Part shown: in pieces, positions 51,749 to 60,626 of the stretch | How the letters are laid out: each line of letters starts with the position of its first letter | How positions within the stretch are numbered: position 1 is the first letter of the stretch | Assembly: GCA_041570195.1 (NCBI GenBank) | Contig: JBFFWQ010000012.1 | Span: forward strand, 1-64,000 | DNA length: 64,000 nucleotides | Reading direction: 5' to 3' | DNA from: UBA11865 sp041570195 | GTDB lineage: Bacteria > Chloroflexota > Anaerolineae > Promineifilales > Promineifilaceae | Made by a program: the position numbers and the translations under genes | Notes under the pieces: model-generated | The model's input: only the letters and a program-made list of their open reading frames with translations | Told to the model about the DNA's origin: nothing | Databases searched by the model: none

Positions 51749-53401
51749 TCACTCGCGGATCAATGAATAAACAGTCATGTTGTTGCTACCTTGCTGTTGG
51801 GTCCAGGCATGATCGGTCGTGTAGAGCAGCAAGGCATCCTCGTCGACGGTCAGAGTCGCATAGGGCCACCCAGGCGCGGTGACAAGATAGCCAGCTCCAC
51901 TTCTACGTACATAGTCGGCCAGGGCAGGCTCATCGCCGAGTAAAGGAATGACCTCGGGGGAAACGAGGCCAGCCATATCCAACAAGGGACGCTCGCCGAA
52001 GTAGCCAATGGCGCCAATGTCATGCGCGGCAATCAGCGCGCCGGGTGGAGTATGGTCATTTAGCCAGCGAGCTACCGTCACCATTTCCCCATTGACGAAG
52101 GCTACGTCGACAGCATAGGCCTGCATACCCAGCAACACGAAAATGGCCAACAACACACCAAAGACAAGTCCGGCCGCCCTGCTGGAAACAAATGTGACCC
52201 GCGGGCCGGGCTGCAGCTTTGTGCCGATGCGTTTGGCCAGCCAAAACCAGCCGGCCAGGCCATAAAGGATGATGACCGGCAAGACAGGCAGAAGATAGCG
52301 GCCATGCTGATAGAGAACCGGCAACCGCCAGGCATACAGCAGCACGTGTCCGGCCGCCCACAGGAGCGGCAACACGTGTAGCAGGCGTCGCTCCTGCCAG
52401 TCAATGCCCAACGAGCGCCAGGCGGCAACCAGCAATCCCGGCAGCAACAAGAGTTGTGCGCCGCTCATACCTCGCCAGCCTTCGGCCGGGCCGCCAAGTA
52501 AGAAATAGAACAACCGCAGAAAACGGGTTGGCAAGGAATTCCGCCAGAGAAAAGCGTACTCGGCCTGCTTGGCATAAAAGGTATTCGGCCACAGGTTGCC
52601 ACTTGACCAAAGATTGAGGGCGAAATAGGGCAGCAGCGTCAGGGTGGCAGCCAGCAAGTAGCTCAGCATGCGGCTCAGCCGCTGGTGCCCATTGTCCTTG
52701 GCGAGCAGCAGGCCCAGGCCAACTAGAAGCAACAGGGCCAGTCCTTCGGGTCGGGCCAAGATCAGCAGACCGGCGAAGAAACCCAGCCACCACGGCCGCC
52801 ATGGACCAAACAATAGCTGACGGCTGTAAAGCAACATCAACTGTACGGCCAGGGCACCAAACAGCAGCGTCTCCATGCCACTTCCAGCGGCCCATATCAG
52901 CGGCCAGCTCAGGACAAGGACCAGACCGGCCCAGCGGGCCCTGGTCGCCAGGCCTGGCCAGAGTGTTTGCCACAAGATCATCGCCGCCCAGGCGCACCAA
53001 ACCAAACATAGCCAACCGAGAAGGTAAGTCCAGAGCTGGGCCGATAGGGACAAGAAATGCGCAGGGATCAGAAGGGCGGTCCACAACGGCGCCGTTGAAC
53101 CGGCGCTGGTCTCGCCGGGGCTGAATTCCCAACGGCCGTATTGGGCGAGGTTGCGAGCGTAGGTTTGGTGTATCCAGGCGTCGTCTAACGGAAAGCCGGT
53201 CTCGTCCCGAAAAGCAGCCAGGCCGACGTAGGCCAGCACAACAAGCAGAGCGACGGCCGCCACGAGCCAATAGGCGCTGGCGCCTGGCCCACGTAGCAAC
53301 CCAGGCAACGTAGCCTGACCGGCCGGCAGGACAGCTTCCACGGTCGACGGGACTTCCTGCCGTTCTGGTCTATTGTCAGTTGGAGCCGCTATATCGCCCA
53401 T
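51749..53401 (-). CDS. GT-C-type membrane glycosyltransferase
   Basis: A 550-residue polytopic protein with about eleven helices. The first extracytoplasmic loop reads TGFPLDDAWIHQTYARNLAQYGRWEFSPGETSAGSTAPLW. This DDAWIH-then-PGE-then-APLW pattern is the catalytic aspartate region of a large family of predicted polyprenol-phosphate-sugar-dependent transferases (GT39/PMT-like). The C-terminal domain (VARWLNDHTPPGALIAAHDI, then GAIGYFGERPLLDMAGLVSP) is also typical of these. The N-terminal ~45 residues are a Pro/Thr-rich cytoplasmic tail. Likely donor: polyprenol-phosphate-mannose from the DPM1-type synthase at 58778. Acceptor unknown. Three bases separate it from the next gene upstream. Confidence 0.75.
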   Translation of the reverse strand: MGDIAAPTDNRPERQEVPSTVEAVLPAGQATLPGLLRGPGASAYWLVAAVALLVVLAYVGLAAFRDETGFPLDDAWIHQTYARNLAQYGRWEFSPGETSAGSTAPLWTALLIPAHFLSLSAQLWTYLLGWLCLVWCAWAAMILWQTLWPGLATRARWAGLVLVLSWPLIWAAGSGMETLLFGALAVQLMLLYSRQLLFGPWRPWWLGFFAGLLILARPEGLALLLLVGLGLLLAKDNGHQRLSRMLSYLLAATLTLLPYFALNLWSSGNLWPNTFYAKQAEYAFLWRNSLPTRFLRLFYFLLGGPAEGWRGMSGAQLLLLPGLLVAAWRSLGIDWQERRLLHVLPLLWAAGHVLLYAWRLPVLYQHGRYLLPVLPVIILYGLAGWFWLAKRIGTKLQPGPRVTFVSSRAAGLVFGVLLAIFVLLGMQAYAVDVAFVNGEMVTVARWLNDHTPPGALIAAHDIGAIGYFGERPLLDMAGLVSPEVIPLLGDEPALADYVRRSGAGYLVTAPGWPYATLTVDEDALLLYTTDHAWTQQQGSNNMTVYSLIRE

Positions 53402-53404
53402 CCG

Positions 53405-54682
53405 TCACGCAACCCAACCCCACATAAAAAACTGTCCGCTGAAGTAAAGATACAAGGCAACGGACGGATATACAATGAGACGATTTGGCCATGGCCGGCG
53501 GCCGGCCTGGCCGAGAAGCATGAAGGTTGGAAAAAAAGCCAGCGTGTAGCGCGAAAACGAGTAGAGCGGTTTCAGATTGGATGTGGGCAACAACATGAAC
53601 AACAACAGCATAGCCGAATATAGACCGTAGATCCTGGGCAATCGGCGCAAAGCGATCAAGGTCGTCGCCAGCAATAAAAGAGCACACAGAAAATCAAAAA
53701 ACAAGGTAAAAGGAGCGCCGCCGGCGATCATTTGTTGGATGGCCGTGAACAGGTCATGGCCGGGAAAGGTCGTTTCCTGGTACCAATAGGCGCTGTAGAT
53801 CGCGCCCAGAGAAGGCAGGCCAATCAAATAACGGTACAGCAGAAAGAGCGACGTGCCAGCCAATGGCAGCAGTGTCGCCAGGCCGGTCCAATCGATACGG
53901 CGCCAGTTGAAGTCGCGCCGGGCAAGGTATTCATAGGCCAGGGGAACCACCAACACCCAGCCGGTCAATCGAACCAAGGGGGCGATCAAGCCCAGCAGGC
54001 CGGCCAACCAAAAACGGTCGCGCCTGGCTGACCAGATTGACCCCATGGCCAGCAGCAGGAACAAAGATTCGGTGTAGGCTGCCAGCAAGAAGAAGGCCGT
54101 CGGAAAGATCGTCCAATAGACGACACTGCGCTTAGCCGTTGGCTCGTCCAGTTCAGCTTCAGTAAGCCGGTACAGCAGGACCAGGCTGGCCAGGAAGGCC
54201 AGATTGGAGATTATCAGCGCGGCCGCCAGATTGCCGTTCGATCCCAACAGTAAGCCTAGCAACCGGCCCAGTAAATTGATGGCCGCCGGGTACAGGGGCG
54301 GGAAGACCGAGTCCTCTTCGGCGGCATAGCCGTCTTCGGCTATACGCAAGTAATGCAGGGCGTCAAAACGCTGCCACGGTCCTAAGACCAATGCCGATAG
54401 GCCGCGCTCGATGGGCGGCTGGCCCAGATACGGCCGCAACACCTCGTCCGCTTCTTGTGGCAAGGGGAGTATGGCCAGGACAACGACCGCCCAAAGGGTG
54501 ATCACCAGCCGGCTGACCAGAAAGACCAGCAACGCAAAACGCATGGCTGGCCGAGCTGACCAGGATCGGCGACCGGCGGCCGGCGGCAAATGGTCAGAAT
54601 CGTAACCCCCGGCCGGCTCGTCTGGCTGATCCTGGGCTCGGACCAGGTGGCTGGGCAGGCTAAGGTGAGCCAACCAATTCAT
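53405..54682 (-). CDS. PIG-V-like mannosyltransferase
   Basis: A 425-residue membrane protein. Residues 48-60 start the first helix after a Pro/Arg-rich cytoplasmic tail. The extracytoplasmic loop contains GPWQRFDALHYLRIAEDGYA, followed after a short gap by VFPPLYPAAINLLGRLLG. The W-x-R-x-D-x-x-HY motif and FxPLYP block are hallmarks of the PIG-V (GT76) family, whose eukaryotic members add mannose to GPI and whose bacterial members are largely uncharacterised. About ten helices. The start overlaps the next upstream gene by 23 bases. Start at 54682 is the first ATG; MRFALLVF at residue 47 is an alternative. Confidence 0.8.
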   Translation of the reverse strand: MNWLAHLSLPSHLVRAQDQPDEPAGGYDSDHLPPAAGRRSWSARPAMRFALLVFLVSRLVITLWAVVVLAILPLPQEADEVLRPYLGQPPIERGLSALVLGPWQRFDALHYLRIAEDGYAAEEDSVFPPLYPAAINLLGRLLGLLLGSNGNLAAALIISNLAFLASLVLLYRLTEAELDEPTAKRSVVYWTIFPTAFFLLAAYTESLFLLLAMGSIWSARRDRFWLAGLLGLIAPLVRLTGWVLVVPLAYEYLARRDFNWRRIDWTGLATLLPLAGTSLFLLYRYLIGLPSLGAIYSAYWYQETTFPGHDLFTAIQQMIAGGAPFTLFFDFLCALLLLATTLIALRRLPRIYGLYSAMLLLFMLLPTSNLKPLYSFSRYTLAFFPTFMLLGQAGRRPWPNRLIVYPSVALYLYFSGQFFMWGWVA

Positions 54683-56252
54683 ATAACCTCACGTCGTCGA
54701 AGCTATCCACCAGGCGCAGGCGCGGGTGTTGCTCGCGGTCCAGGTAAAGATCGTTGAGCGGTCGGGGACGATTGCCATTGAGAGCCAGGAAGGTTACACC
54801 ATAGCGCTCGGCCGCTTGCACCAGGATCTCGGGCGACTCGTTTGGAACGCTGACCGCGGATAGGCCGGTGTAATAATGCAGCGCCGGCGCGTTGCCAGCC
54901 ATGACCACCGCCTCGGCCGGCACTGTGCGTCCAATGCGCCGGAAGGATTCGGGATCCTCATCCGGGGCCAGGCGATATTGAGAAACAAAGAGGCCAAGCA
55001 CCAGGGCGACGACGATGAACATAGCTGAGAACAGTCGCTTGGCTCGTTCAGGTTGCCAATGGGAAAGACGGGCCGCCGTCCAATCGACAGCTACGCCGAT
55101 GCCGGCCGCAGCTAGGGCCATGAACCAGGGCCAGAGCGCAGCCGAAGAATGAAAGAGGCTGCCGCGCATGCCAGGAAAAGTGAACAACAGGCTGCCGCTA
55201 ATAAACAAGGCGATTGCGTAAATCACGACCGGTCGCAGCAGCTGCCAGGCGGCCGGCCGCTTACGCAAGGAGACCAGGCCAACGACGATAAAGGGTACCA
55301 GGAAGATCAGACCGGCGACGGCCACGTAGGTCTGGCCGGCAACCCACAACCCCTGTAGACGCGATCGAAGGACATTCTCAACACCCCAATCAAGCAGTGT
55401 GACCAAATTGAAACTGCGCCCGTAGGCAAATAGGTCGTCATAGGTGGTCAGAAAGAGGCTCTGAACCCCGGCCGTCGGCAGAGGCCGGCCCAGAACGGAC
55501 CAATTGTGCAGGAACCAGCCGCCCATTACCAACAAATAGCCGCCCAGCAATAAGAACAGAGAGACCAGCCAAGGGCGCCAATCGCCCTTGTCCTTTCGTC
55601 GCCGCCCAAGGATGTCCGCGAGCCACAACAAAAAGGCCACCAATAGCAGCAGCAGGCCGTCGGCTCGGGCCAGGTGAGCCAGACCGGCCGTCACTCCGGC
55701 AACGGCCCACCAGCCACGCCGGGCCGGCGCCAGGCCAATGGCCAGCAGGCTGAGGCCTCCGGCCAGGGCGTAGGGGGCGAAGGTGGTCGGCTGGACCATG
55801 AAGGCGGCGTAGAAGCCGCCGCTGACCGTGAACAGCGCCGCGACCCAGGACTGCCAGCGTTGCCGGGCCAGCTGCCAGCTTATGGCATAGGCCAGCAGCG
55901 GCAGCAAGCCGCTCAGTAGCCAGAAGAGGGATTGCGCCCCTCTGAAATCATCTCTAATAGCATAGCCGATGCCGGCCAGGATGGAAGCCAGGGGCATCCA
56001 GTAGGTGTGGCTGTGCGCCGGCAAACCGGCCGGATCGTCCAGGAATTGCCAGAGTATCTGCTCGCTGAAACCGTAACCGTTCGCCAGGCGCTGACCGTTG
56101 GTGGCATAGTAATAGGCGTCCATATAGGTTGGTTCGTTCAGCCGGCTGGCCCAGGCGGCCTGGATCAGCAGGCCAATGATGACGACCAGGAGCAAATCGA
56201 TCTTGGCCACTCTGGGTAATCGCGACGGTCCTTGTTCAGCAGCGGCCATCAA
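54660..56252 (-). CDS. GT39-like membrane glycosyltransferase
   Basis: A 530-residue polytopic protein. The first loop carries ASRLNEPTYMDAYYYATNGQRLANGYGFSE and HSHTYWMPLASILAGIGYAI, the usual acidic-aromatic pattern (E-P-x-x-M-D-A-Y-Y-Y) of GT-C mannosyltransferase relatives. Eleven or so helices follow. The C-terminal soluble part (FRRIGRTVPAEAVVMAGNAP, then EILVQAAERYGVTFLALNGN) resembles the tails of the two neighbouring GT-C proteins, suggesting an old duplication. It overlaps the PIG-V-like gene by 23 bases. Substrate unknown. Confidence 0.75.
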   Translation of the reverse strand: MMAAAEQGPSRLPRVAKIDLLLVVIIGLLIQAAWASRLNEPTYMDAYYYATNGQRLANGYGFSEQILWQFLDDPAGLPAHSHTYWMPLASILAGIGYAIRDDFRGAQSLFWLLSGLLPLLAYAISWQLARQRWQSWVAALFTVSGGFYAAFMVQPTTFAPYALAGGLSLLAIGLAPARRGWWAVAGVTAGLAHLARADGLLLLLVAFLLWLADILGRRRKDKGDWRPWLVSLFLLLGGYLLVMGGWFLHNWSVLGRPLPTAGVQSLFLTTYDDLFAYGRSFNLVTLLDWGVENVLRSRLQGLWVAGQTYVAVAGLIFLVPFIVVGLVSLRKRPAAWQLLRPVVIYAIALFISGSLLFTFPGMRGSLFHSSAALWPWFMALAAAGIGVAVDWTAARLSHWQPERAKRLFSAMFIVVALVLGLFVSQYRLAPDEDPESFRRIGRTVPAEAVVMAGNAPALHYYTGLSAVSVPNESPEILVQAAERYGVTFLALNGNRPRPLNDLYLDREQHPRLRLVDSFDDVRLYELVGSP

Positions 56253-56306
56253 GAACTCCGTTGCAGCGGCCGGCCCCGCTGGCTGTCGAGGTAAAGTGGG
56301 AATGGC

Positions 56307-57761
56307 CTAGCCATCAGATCGGGTAAATACTGAGGCCAGCGCATCGTCGTAGGCCAATTCCCAGCGATCACTGGCGGTTAACAGGTTGCTCAATGGACTG
56401 TGGCGCTCGATGAGCACGTAGACCACCTGGTATTCGTCCAGCGGCTGCTGCCAACGACTGGTCAGGTCAAAGGTCCGACGATAGTAATGGAGGAATTCGT
56501 CGCCGTAAACGTCGGCCCGACCGTCGACATAGACGGGCAAGCCGCGCCAGATGAGATAGCCGCCCCAGTTGTAGCTGTTGTAGCCTGGCTGGTCATCCAG
56601 CCCGCTTTCAACCAGGTAATCGACGGCCGCCTCGGGATAGCGGCCGGCGACGGCCTCTTCGTTGCCGCCCAGCTTGGCAAGTGACCAGGCAGCCACAGCG
56701 ACCAGGGCGAGCAGCACTAGCAACCAATTAAGAACAGCTAGTCGACCGGCCTTCTCTTCACGGACCTGGCCGCTCAGTAGAGCGTATAGGCGCGTTTCTT
56801 CCGATGCCAGCAACAGGTAGCGGCAAATGACGGGGCTGGCGACGATGGCAAAGATAGGAATGTGCCTGGCCGAAAGCAAGCCGGCGGCGGCCGTTCCGGC
56901 GAACAGCAGGCCGTCGGTCAGTGATAGCGGGCGACGAGCGGCAACCATGCCTAGCAGGCCAATGCCCAGCAGAGCGGCGAACGGCCAGAAAATGACCTGA
57001 TGGAAATCGGGCGAGGCCCACTCTTGAATATAGCTTTGCATGGCATTGCTGCCTAAAGTGAAGAAGGGATAAATCCACAGCGCCGGGCCATTGGGATTAA
57101 GTACCGCGATCAAGAATGAAGCCAGCGTCATGACGCCTAACCAGCGCACTTTAGGCCAGTTCAGGCCCCTTTGTTGCCACCGCCCCATGATCAGGCTGAT
57201 GCTTTCGCCGGCCAGATAGGCCAACAGAATGGCAATACCTACCAGGTACCCGCTGTGCATGTTGGCCCATAGCAACGTTAACAGGGGCAACAGCAACAGG
57301 CCGCGCCGGCGGATCTTGCCGTCCTTAAAACCTTCGACCAGGAAAACGAAGGCGGCCGAGAAGAGCATGTTGAACAGTTGCGGCCGGACGCCCCAGAAGG
57401 GAGCGGTAGCCAGGGCAGCCAACAGGATCGTGAATCCGGCCAAATAGGGCCGGCCGGCACAGCGTTTATATACCAGGGCAAAGGTCAGGCTGACCAGCGC
57501 CGCCGATAGCAGAATCAGCCCGTACAGGCCGGCCGCTTGATAACCCAGCCACATGAGCACTTCGGACAGCCATTCGTGCGTGATCCAGCGATGGTCCGGC
57601 ACGGTGAAAGAAAAAACGTCCTGGCGGGGAATGCCTTGCTCCAGAATGAACTGACCGGTGCGCAGATGCCACCACATGTCCGGATCCAACGTCTCGCGCA
57701 CGGCCATGACGAATATGGCCAGGAAGAGCAAAACGGCAAACAAGCGGCGAACGGTCAACAT
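56307..57761 (-). CDS. Polytopic membrane protein, GT-C-like, of unknown specificity
   Basis: A 484-residue protein with about eleven helices. After the first helix comes TLDPDMWWHLRTGQFILEQGIPRQDVFSFT and then HRWITHEWLSEVLMWLGY. This DxDMWWHLRTG-then-WxxHEWL pattern defines a widespread family of bacterial membrane proteins that resemble GT-C transferases. The C-terminal soluble part contains YNSYNWGGYLIWRGLPVYVDGRADVYG, a conserved block of the same family. Donor and acceptor are unknown. It is the first of four adjacent GT-C-like genes on this strand, 54 bases upstream of the next. Confidence 0.75.
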   Translation of the reverse strand: MLTVRRLFAVLLFLAIFVMAVRETLDPDMWWHLRTGQFILEQGIPRQDVFSFTVPDHRWITHEWLSEVLMWLGYQAAGLYGLILLSAALVSLTFALVYKRCAGRPYLAGFTILLAALATAPFWGVRPQLFNMLFSAAFVFLVEGFKDGKIRRRGLLLLPLLTLLWANMHSGYLVGIAILLAYLAGESISLIMGRWQQRGLNWPKVRWLGVMTLASFLIAVLNPNGPALWIYPFFTLGSNAMQSYIQEWASPDFHQVIFWPFAALLGIGLLGMVAARRPLSLTDGLLFAGTAAAGLLSARHIPIFAIVASPVICRYLLLASEETRLYALLSGQVREEKAGRLAVLNWLLVLLALVAVAAWSLAKLGGNEEAVAGRYPEAAVDYLVESGLDDQPGYNSYNWGGYLIWRGLPVYVDGRADVYGDEFLHYYRRTFDLTSRWQQPLDEYQVVYVLIERHSPLSNLLTASDRWELAYDDALASVFTRSDG

Positions 57762-57863
57762 GATTCAGGTCTGGGGCATCCTATTTCCCCATCATCCCCC
57801 AAATGGCGTTTATGGCAATAGGAAAGTAGCTTCAAATGAAGACGCTGCGCGGTTGAAACGATA

Positions 57864-58781
57864 TTACTTGTCGCGGACCGGCCGCCGAGCGTAGACGGTG
57901 AAGAGATCGCCAAGATTAACCGGAATGGTAGAGTCGCCCAATCGGACCGCTTCAACCACACCGCCGAACAAGCGGCCTAATGGCCGGCTGAGTCCAGCGA
58001 CCCGCGAGGCCAGGTAGCCCAGGCTCAGGTAGCGACCTTCGGCGCCAGTCCAGATTACCTCGAGATCATTCTGCGTCAGCAGGCGTTTCAACGTCCGTCG
58101 CGAGAAATACTCGACGTGCATATCCATCAGCCATGGCCAGCGGCGGCCCATGAGCCTGGCCATTGAGCTGTTGATATCCATCGTGTGTATGGCCAAAAGG
58201 CCACCAGGGTTCAATAACCTGCGGGCCTTGGCCACTTCGGCCGAAGGATCAATCAGATGCTCGATGACATCCCACATGGTGATCACGTCAAAGCGCCGGT
58301 CGCGCAATTCGTCGGCATCCAGCGTCCCTTGCATCACCGGCAAACCCTGGTCTCGGGCCAGGCCAGAGGCCCAGCTCGAAGGTTCAACACCCACCGCCTG
58401 CCAATTACGAGAACAGGCGACCTCGACGAAGATGCCGGTATAAGCGCCTACGTCCAGGAGGGGTCGACCGGCGGCTGGCCCGGTGAACTTCTCCAGCGAA
58501 CGCAGATGGTGGGCGAAGGTCTTTTCCCGGCCGGCGCGCTCCACGACATAGGTCTGGTCCTCAACGGCCGCATAGGCGTCCAGTAGCTCGTCGGCCGGCC
58601 AACGCGGATTGGCGTATACGTGGCCGCAGTGCTCACATTGAACGATTTGCAAATGCTGGCCATAACCGGCGCAGGTACAACGAAAGGCATCTACGTCCGG
58701 CTGAGCAGGATTATGGTCTGTCGCCGCGAAACGCACTCGCCACGTATCGCGTCCGCAGATGTTGCAGTTCACATTGATCAT
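57864..58781 (-). CDS. Class I SAM-dependent methyltransferase with zinc-binding N terminus
   Basis: A 305-residue protein. The N terminus carries two CxxC pairs (CNICG at 6-10 and CEHCG near 52), the putative zinc-binding domain common in sugar or small-molecule methyltransferases. The SAM domain follows: motif I LLDVGAYTGIFVEVA, post-I acidic VGVEPSS and FDVITMWDVIEHLIDPSAEV. The C-terminal part (MHVEYFSRRTLKRLLTQNDLEV) is typical of methyltransferases from polysaccharide clusters. ATG 58781 overlaps the TGA of the DPM1-type gene (ATGA), so the two are translationally coupled. The substrate is probably a glycan or lipid-linked sugar, by context. Confidence 0.85.
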   Translation of the reverse strand: MINVNCNICGRDTWRVRFAATDHNPAQPDVDAFRCTCAGYGQHLQIVQCEHCGHVYANPRWPADELLDAYAAVEDQTYVVERAGREKTFAHHLRSLEKFTGPAAGRPLLDVGAYTGIFVEVACSRNWQAVGVEPSSWASGLARDQGLPVMQGTLDADELRDRRFDVITMWDVIEHLIDPSAEVAKARRLLNPGGLLAIHTMDINSSMARLMGRRWPWLMDMHVEYFSRRTLKRLLTQNDLEVIWTGAEGRYLSLGYLASRVAGLSRPLGRLFGGVVEAVRLGDSTIPVNLGDLFTVYARRPVRDK

Positions 58782-59536
58782 GCCGTTTCGGTCGGCGCCA
58801 CGTAGCGCGGGGCCCGACCCAATAGGCGCCGGGCGAAGAGCCTGAATACCGTGTACTGGGCTTTGAGCACTTCCCGGCGCGATATCTTGGTCGCACCTTT
58901 GCGCCGGTCTTCGAAAATGATCGGCACCTCGCCAATGTCCCAGCCGCGCCGCTCGCACATGAACAGCATTTCGACCAGAAATGAATATCCGCTGGAGAAG
59001 ATCTCATCCAGCGGGATCGACTCTAACACCCGCCGATGATATAGACGAAAACCGGCCGTCGTGTCCTTGGCCCGCAAGCCCAGGAGCGTTCGGGCCACCG
59101 CATTTGCGATGCGGCTAAGCATAATCCGTTTCCAGGTGCAGTAGCGGGTGCCGCCGCCGGGCACGTATCGGGAACCAATCACAACATCCTTGGTGCGGCT
59201 CAATTCAATCATGGCGGGGACATAGCGCGGGTTGTGGGAGAAATCGGCGTCCATGGTCATCAGGCGCGCCGCACTCAGATCCTGGAGGCCGTATTTGAAA
59301 CCGGCGACATAAGCCGTGCCCAGGCCCATCTTGCCCGGCCGATGCACGACATTGACGCGGCCTGGGTGCCTTTCGGCCCAGGCGTCGGCCAATTGGCCGG
59401 TCCCATCGGGCGAGTTGTCATCCACAACGATGATGCCGATATGCACCGGCAGATCGAGCAGCTGCTGTATCAAGTCGTCAAGATTGTCGGCCTCGTTGTA
59501 GGTGGGCACGATGACGAATATGTCTACATCGACCAT
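58778..59536 (-). CDS. Polyprenol monophosphomannose synthase (DPM1-like)
   Basis: A 252-residue GT2 glycosyltransferase without membrane helices. Blocks are VIVPTYNEADNLDDLIQQLL, IIVVDDNSPDGTGQLADAW and LMTMDADFSHNPRYVPAMI, with the DAD metal motif, followed by SRYVPGGGT and the late block TTAGFRLYHRRVLESIPLDEI. This is the standard DPM1-type sequence: transfer of mannose from GDP-mannose to polyprenyl phosphate at the inner membrane face. The product would feed the GT-C enzymes encoded downstream (51749-57761). ATG 59536 has AAAGGA about eight bases upstream; the ATG five codons earlier is less well placed. Confidence 0.9.
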   Translation of the reverse strand: MVDVDIFVIVPTYNEADNLDDLIQQLLDLPVHIGIIVVDDNSPDGTGQLADAWAERHPGRVNVVHRPGKMGLGTAYVAGFKYGLQDLSAARLMTMDADFSHNPRYVPAMIELSRTKDVVIGSRYVPGGGTRYCTWKRIMLSRIANAVARTLLGLRAKDTTAGFRLYHRRVLESIPLDEIFSSGYSFLVEMLFMCERRGWDIGEVPIIFEDRRKGATKISRREVLKAQYTVFRLFARRLLGRAPRYVAPTETA

Positions 59537-59644
59537 GGCATCCTTTCTCACAGATGCGGGATTGTAACGGTGACCCTATAGCCGGTCAAAACATGAAGTT
59601 TCTACGTACCCGTTTCCAGCCCTGCCCGTATCCGGCATAATCCA

Positions 59645-59673
59645 TTGTAATCCCTCTTTGCCTGCTGTATCAT
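59645..59673 (+). promoter_or_regulatory. Leaderless promoter of the RimK-like gene
   Basis: TTGTAA (59645-59650), a 17-base spacer and TATCAT (59668-59673). ATG 59681 follows after exactly seven bases, with no Shine-Dalgarno sequence. Confidence 0.65.
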
Positions 59674-59680
59674 CGTCACG

Positions 59681-60592
59681 ATGAAGATCGCTCTATTGTC
59701 GCGTAATCCAGGCCTGTATAGCACGCGGAGAATCGCTCAGGCCGCTCGCAGCCGCGGCCATCTCTTGATCATCCTGGACACGCTGCATTTGCCGGTCCAG
59801 GTCGGACACGGCCCGACGGCCGCGGCCATCGAACCGTTGCCCGACGTCGACGCCATCATTCCCCGCATTGGGACTTCAATCACGTTTTATGGCCTGGCGG
59901 TAGTGCGCCAGTTCGAAGCCCAAGGCGTCGTCACCACGGCTACTTCCGAGGCAATTGCCCGCTCGCGCGACAAGTTACACAGCCTGCAAGTGATGAGCAG
60001 CAATGGTCTGCCTACGCCGAATACGACGGTGGTTAGCGATCCGAACGATGCTTTGAAGGCGATCCAGATCGCCGGTGGGTTGCCGGTCATTTTGAAGCTG
60101 ATCCGGGGTACACAGGGTCGAGGCGTGTTTCTGGCCCGCGAAATGCACACCGTCACCTCGGTCCTGAGAACCGTGCGCCGGGCCAGCGAGCAGATGTTGG
60201 TTCAAGAGTATATAAGAGAGTCCCGCGGCACCGACATTCGTATCATCGTGGTCGGCAACCGTTGCGTAGCGGCCATGCAGCGAACCGCTTCGCGGGGCGA
60301 TTTTCGATCCAACTTGCACCGTGGCGGCACGGCAAAGCCGATCACACTGGACGAGAAAACGCGCCGGCTGGCGGCCAAGGCGGCCAGAGCACATGGCCTG
60401 GCCGTTGCCGGCGTTGACTTACTGCAATCGGATCGCGGACCCTTGCTCCTGGAGGTGAATTCGTCGCCTGGCCTGGAAGGCATCGAGACGGCGACTGAAG
60501 TGGATGTCGCCGCAGAGATCGTGCGCTATCTGGAGCAAGAAGAACGAACGGCCAAACATCGCCGACGATTGCAGCGCAAGGGCCGGCGCTAG
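59681..60592 (+). CDS. rimK: RimK-type ATP-grasp ligase
   Basis: A 303-residue ATP-grasp ligase closely following RimK: MKIALLSRNPGLYSTRRIAQAA, then DAIIPRIGTSITFYGLAVVRQFE, KLHSLQVMSSNGLPTPNT, LKLIRGTQGRGVFLA, VQEYIRESRGTDIRIIVVG and the metal-binding end LLLEVNSSPGLEGIE. RimK adds glutamate residues to ribosomal protein S6 or forms poly-glutamate; related enzymes use other amino acids. The length is that of RimK. A basic tail (TAKHRRRLQRKGRR) closes the protein. It is transcribed from a leaderless promoter. Confidence 0.9.
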   Translation: MKIALLSRNPGLYSTRRIAQAARSRGHLLIILDTLHLPVQVGHGPTAAAIEPLPDVDAIIPRIGTSITFYGLAVVRQFEAQGVVTTATSEAIARSRDKLHSLQVMSSNGLPTPNTTVVSDPNDALKAIQIAGGLPVILKLIRGTQGRGVFLAREMHTVTSVLRTVRRASEQMLVQEYIRESRGTDIRIIVVGNRCVAAMQRTASRGDFRSNLHRGGTAKPITLDEKTRRLAAKAARAHGLAVAGVDLLQSDRGPLLLEVNSSPGLEGIETATEVDVAAEIVRYLEQEERTAKHRRRLQRKGRR

Positions 60593-60607
60593 GATTGGCA
60601 CCTCGAT

Positions 60608-60626
60608 ATTGACTTCGTAAGTCAAT
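60608..60626. terminator. Hairpin between two convergent genes
   Basis: ATTGACTT-CGT-AAGTCAAT, a perfect 8-bp stem with a 3-base loop, containing the stop codon of the minus-strand gene. Weak T tract; possibly bidirectional. Confidence 0.5.
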
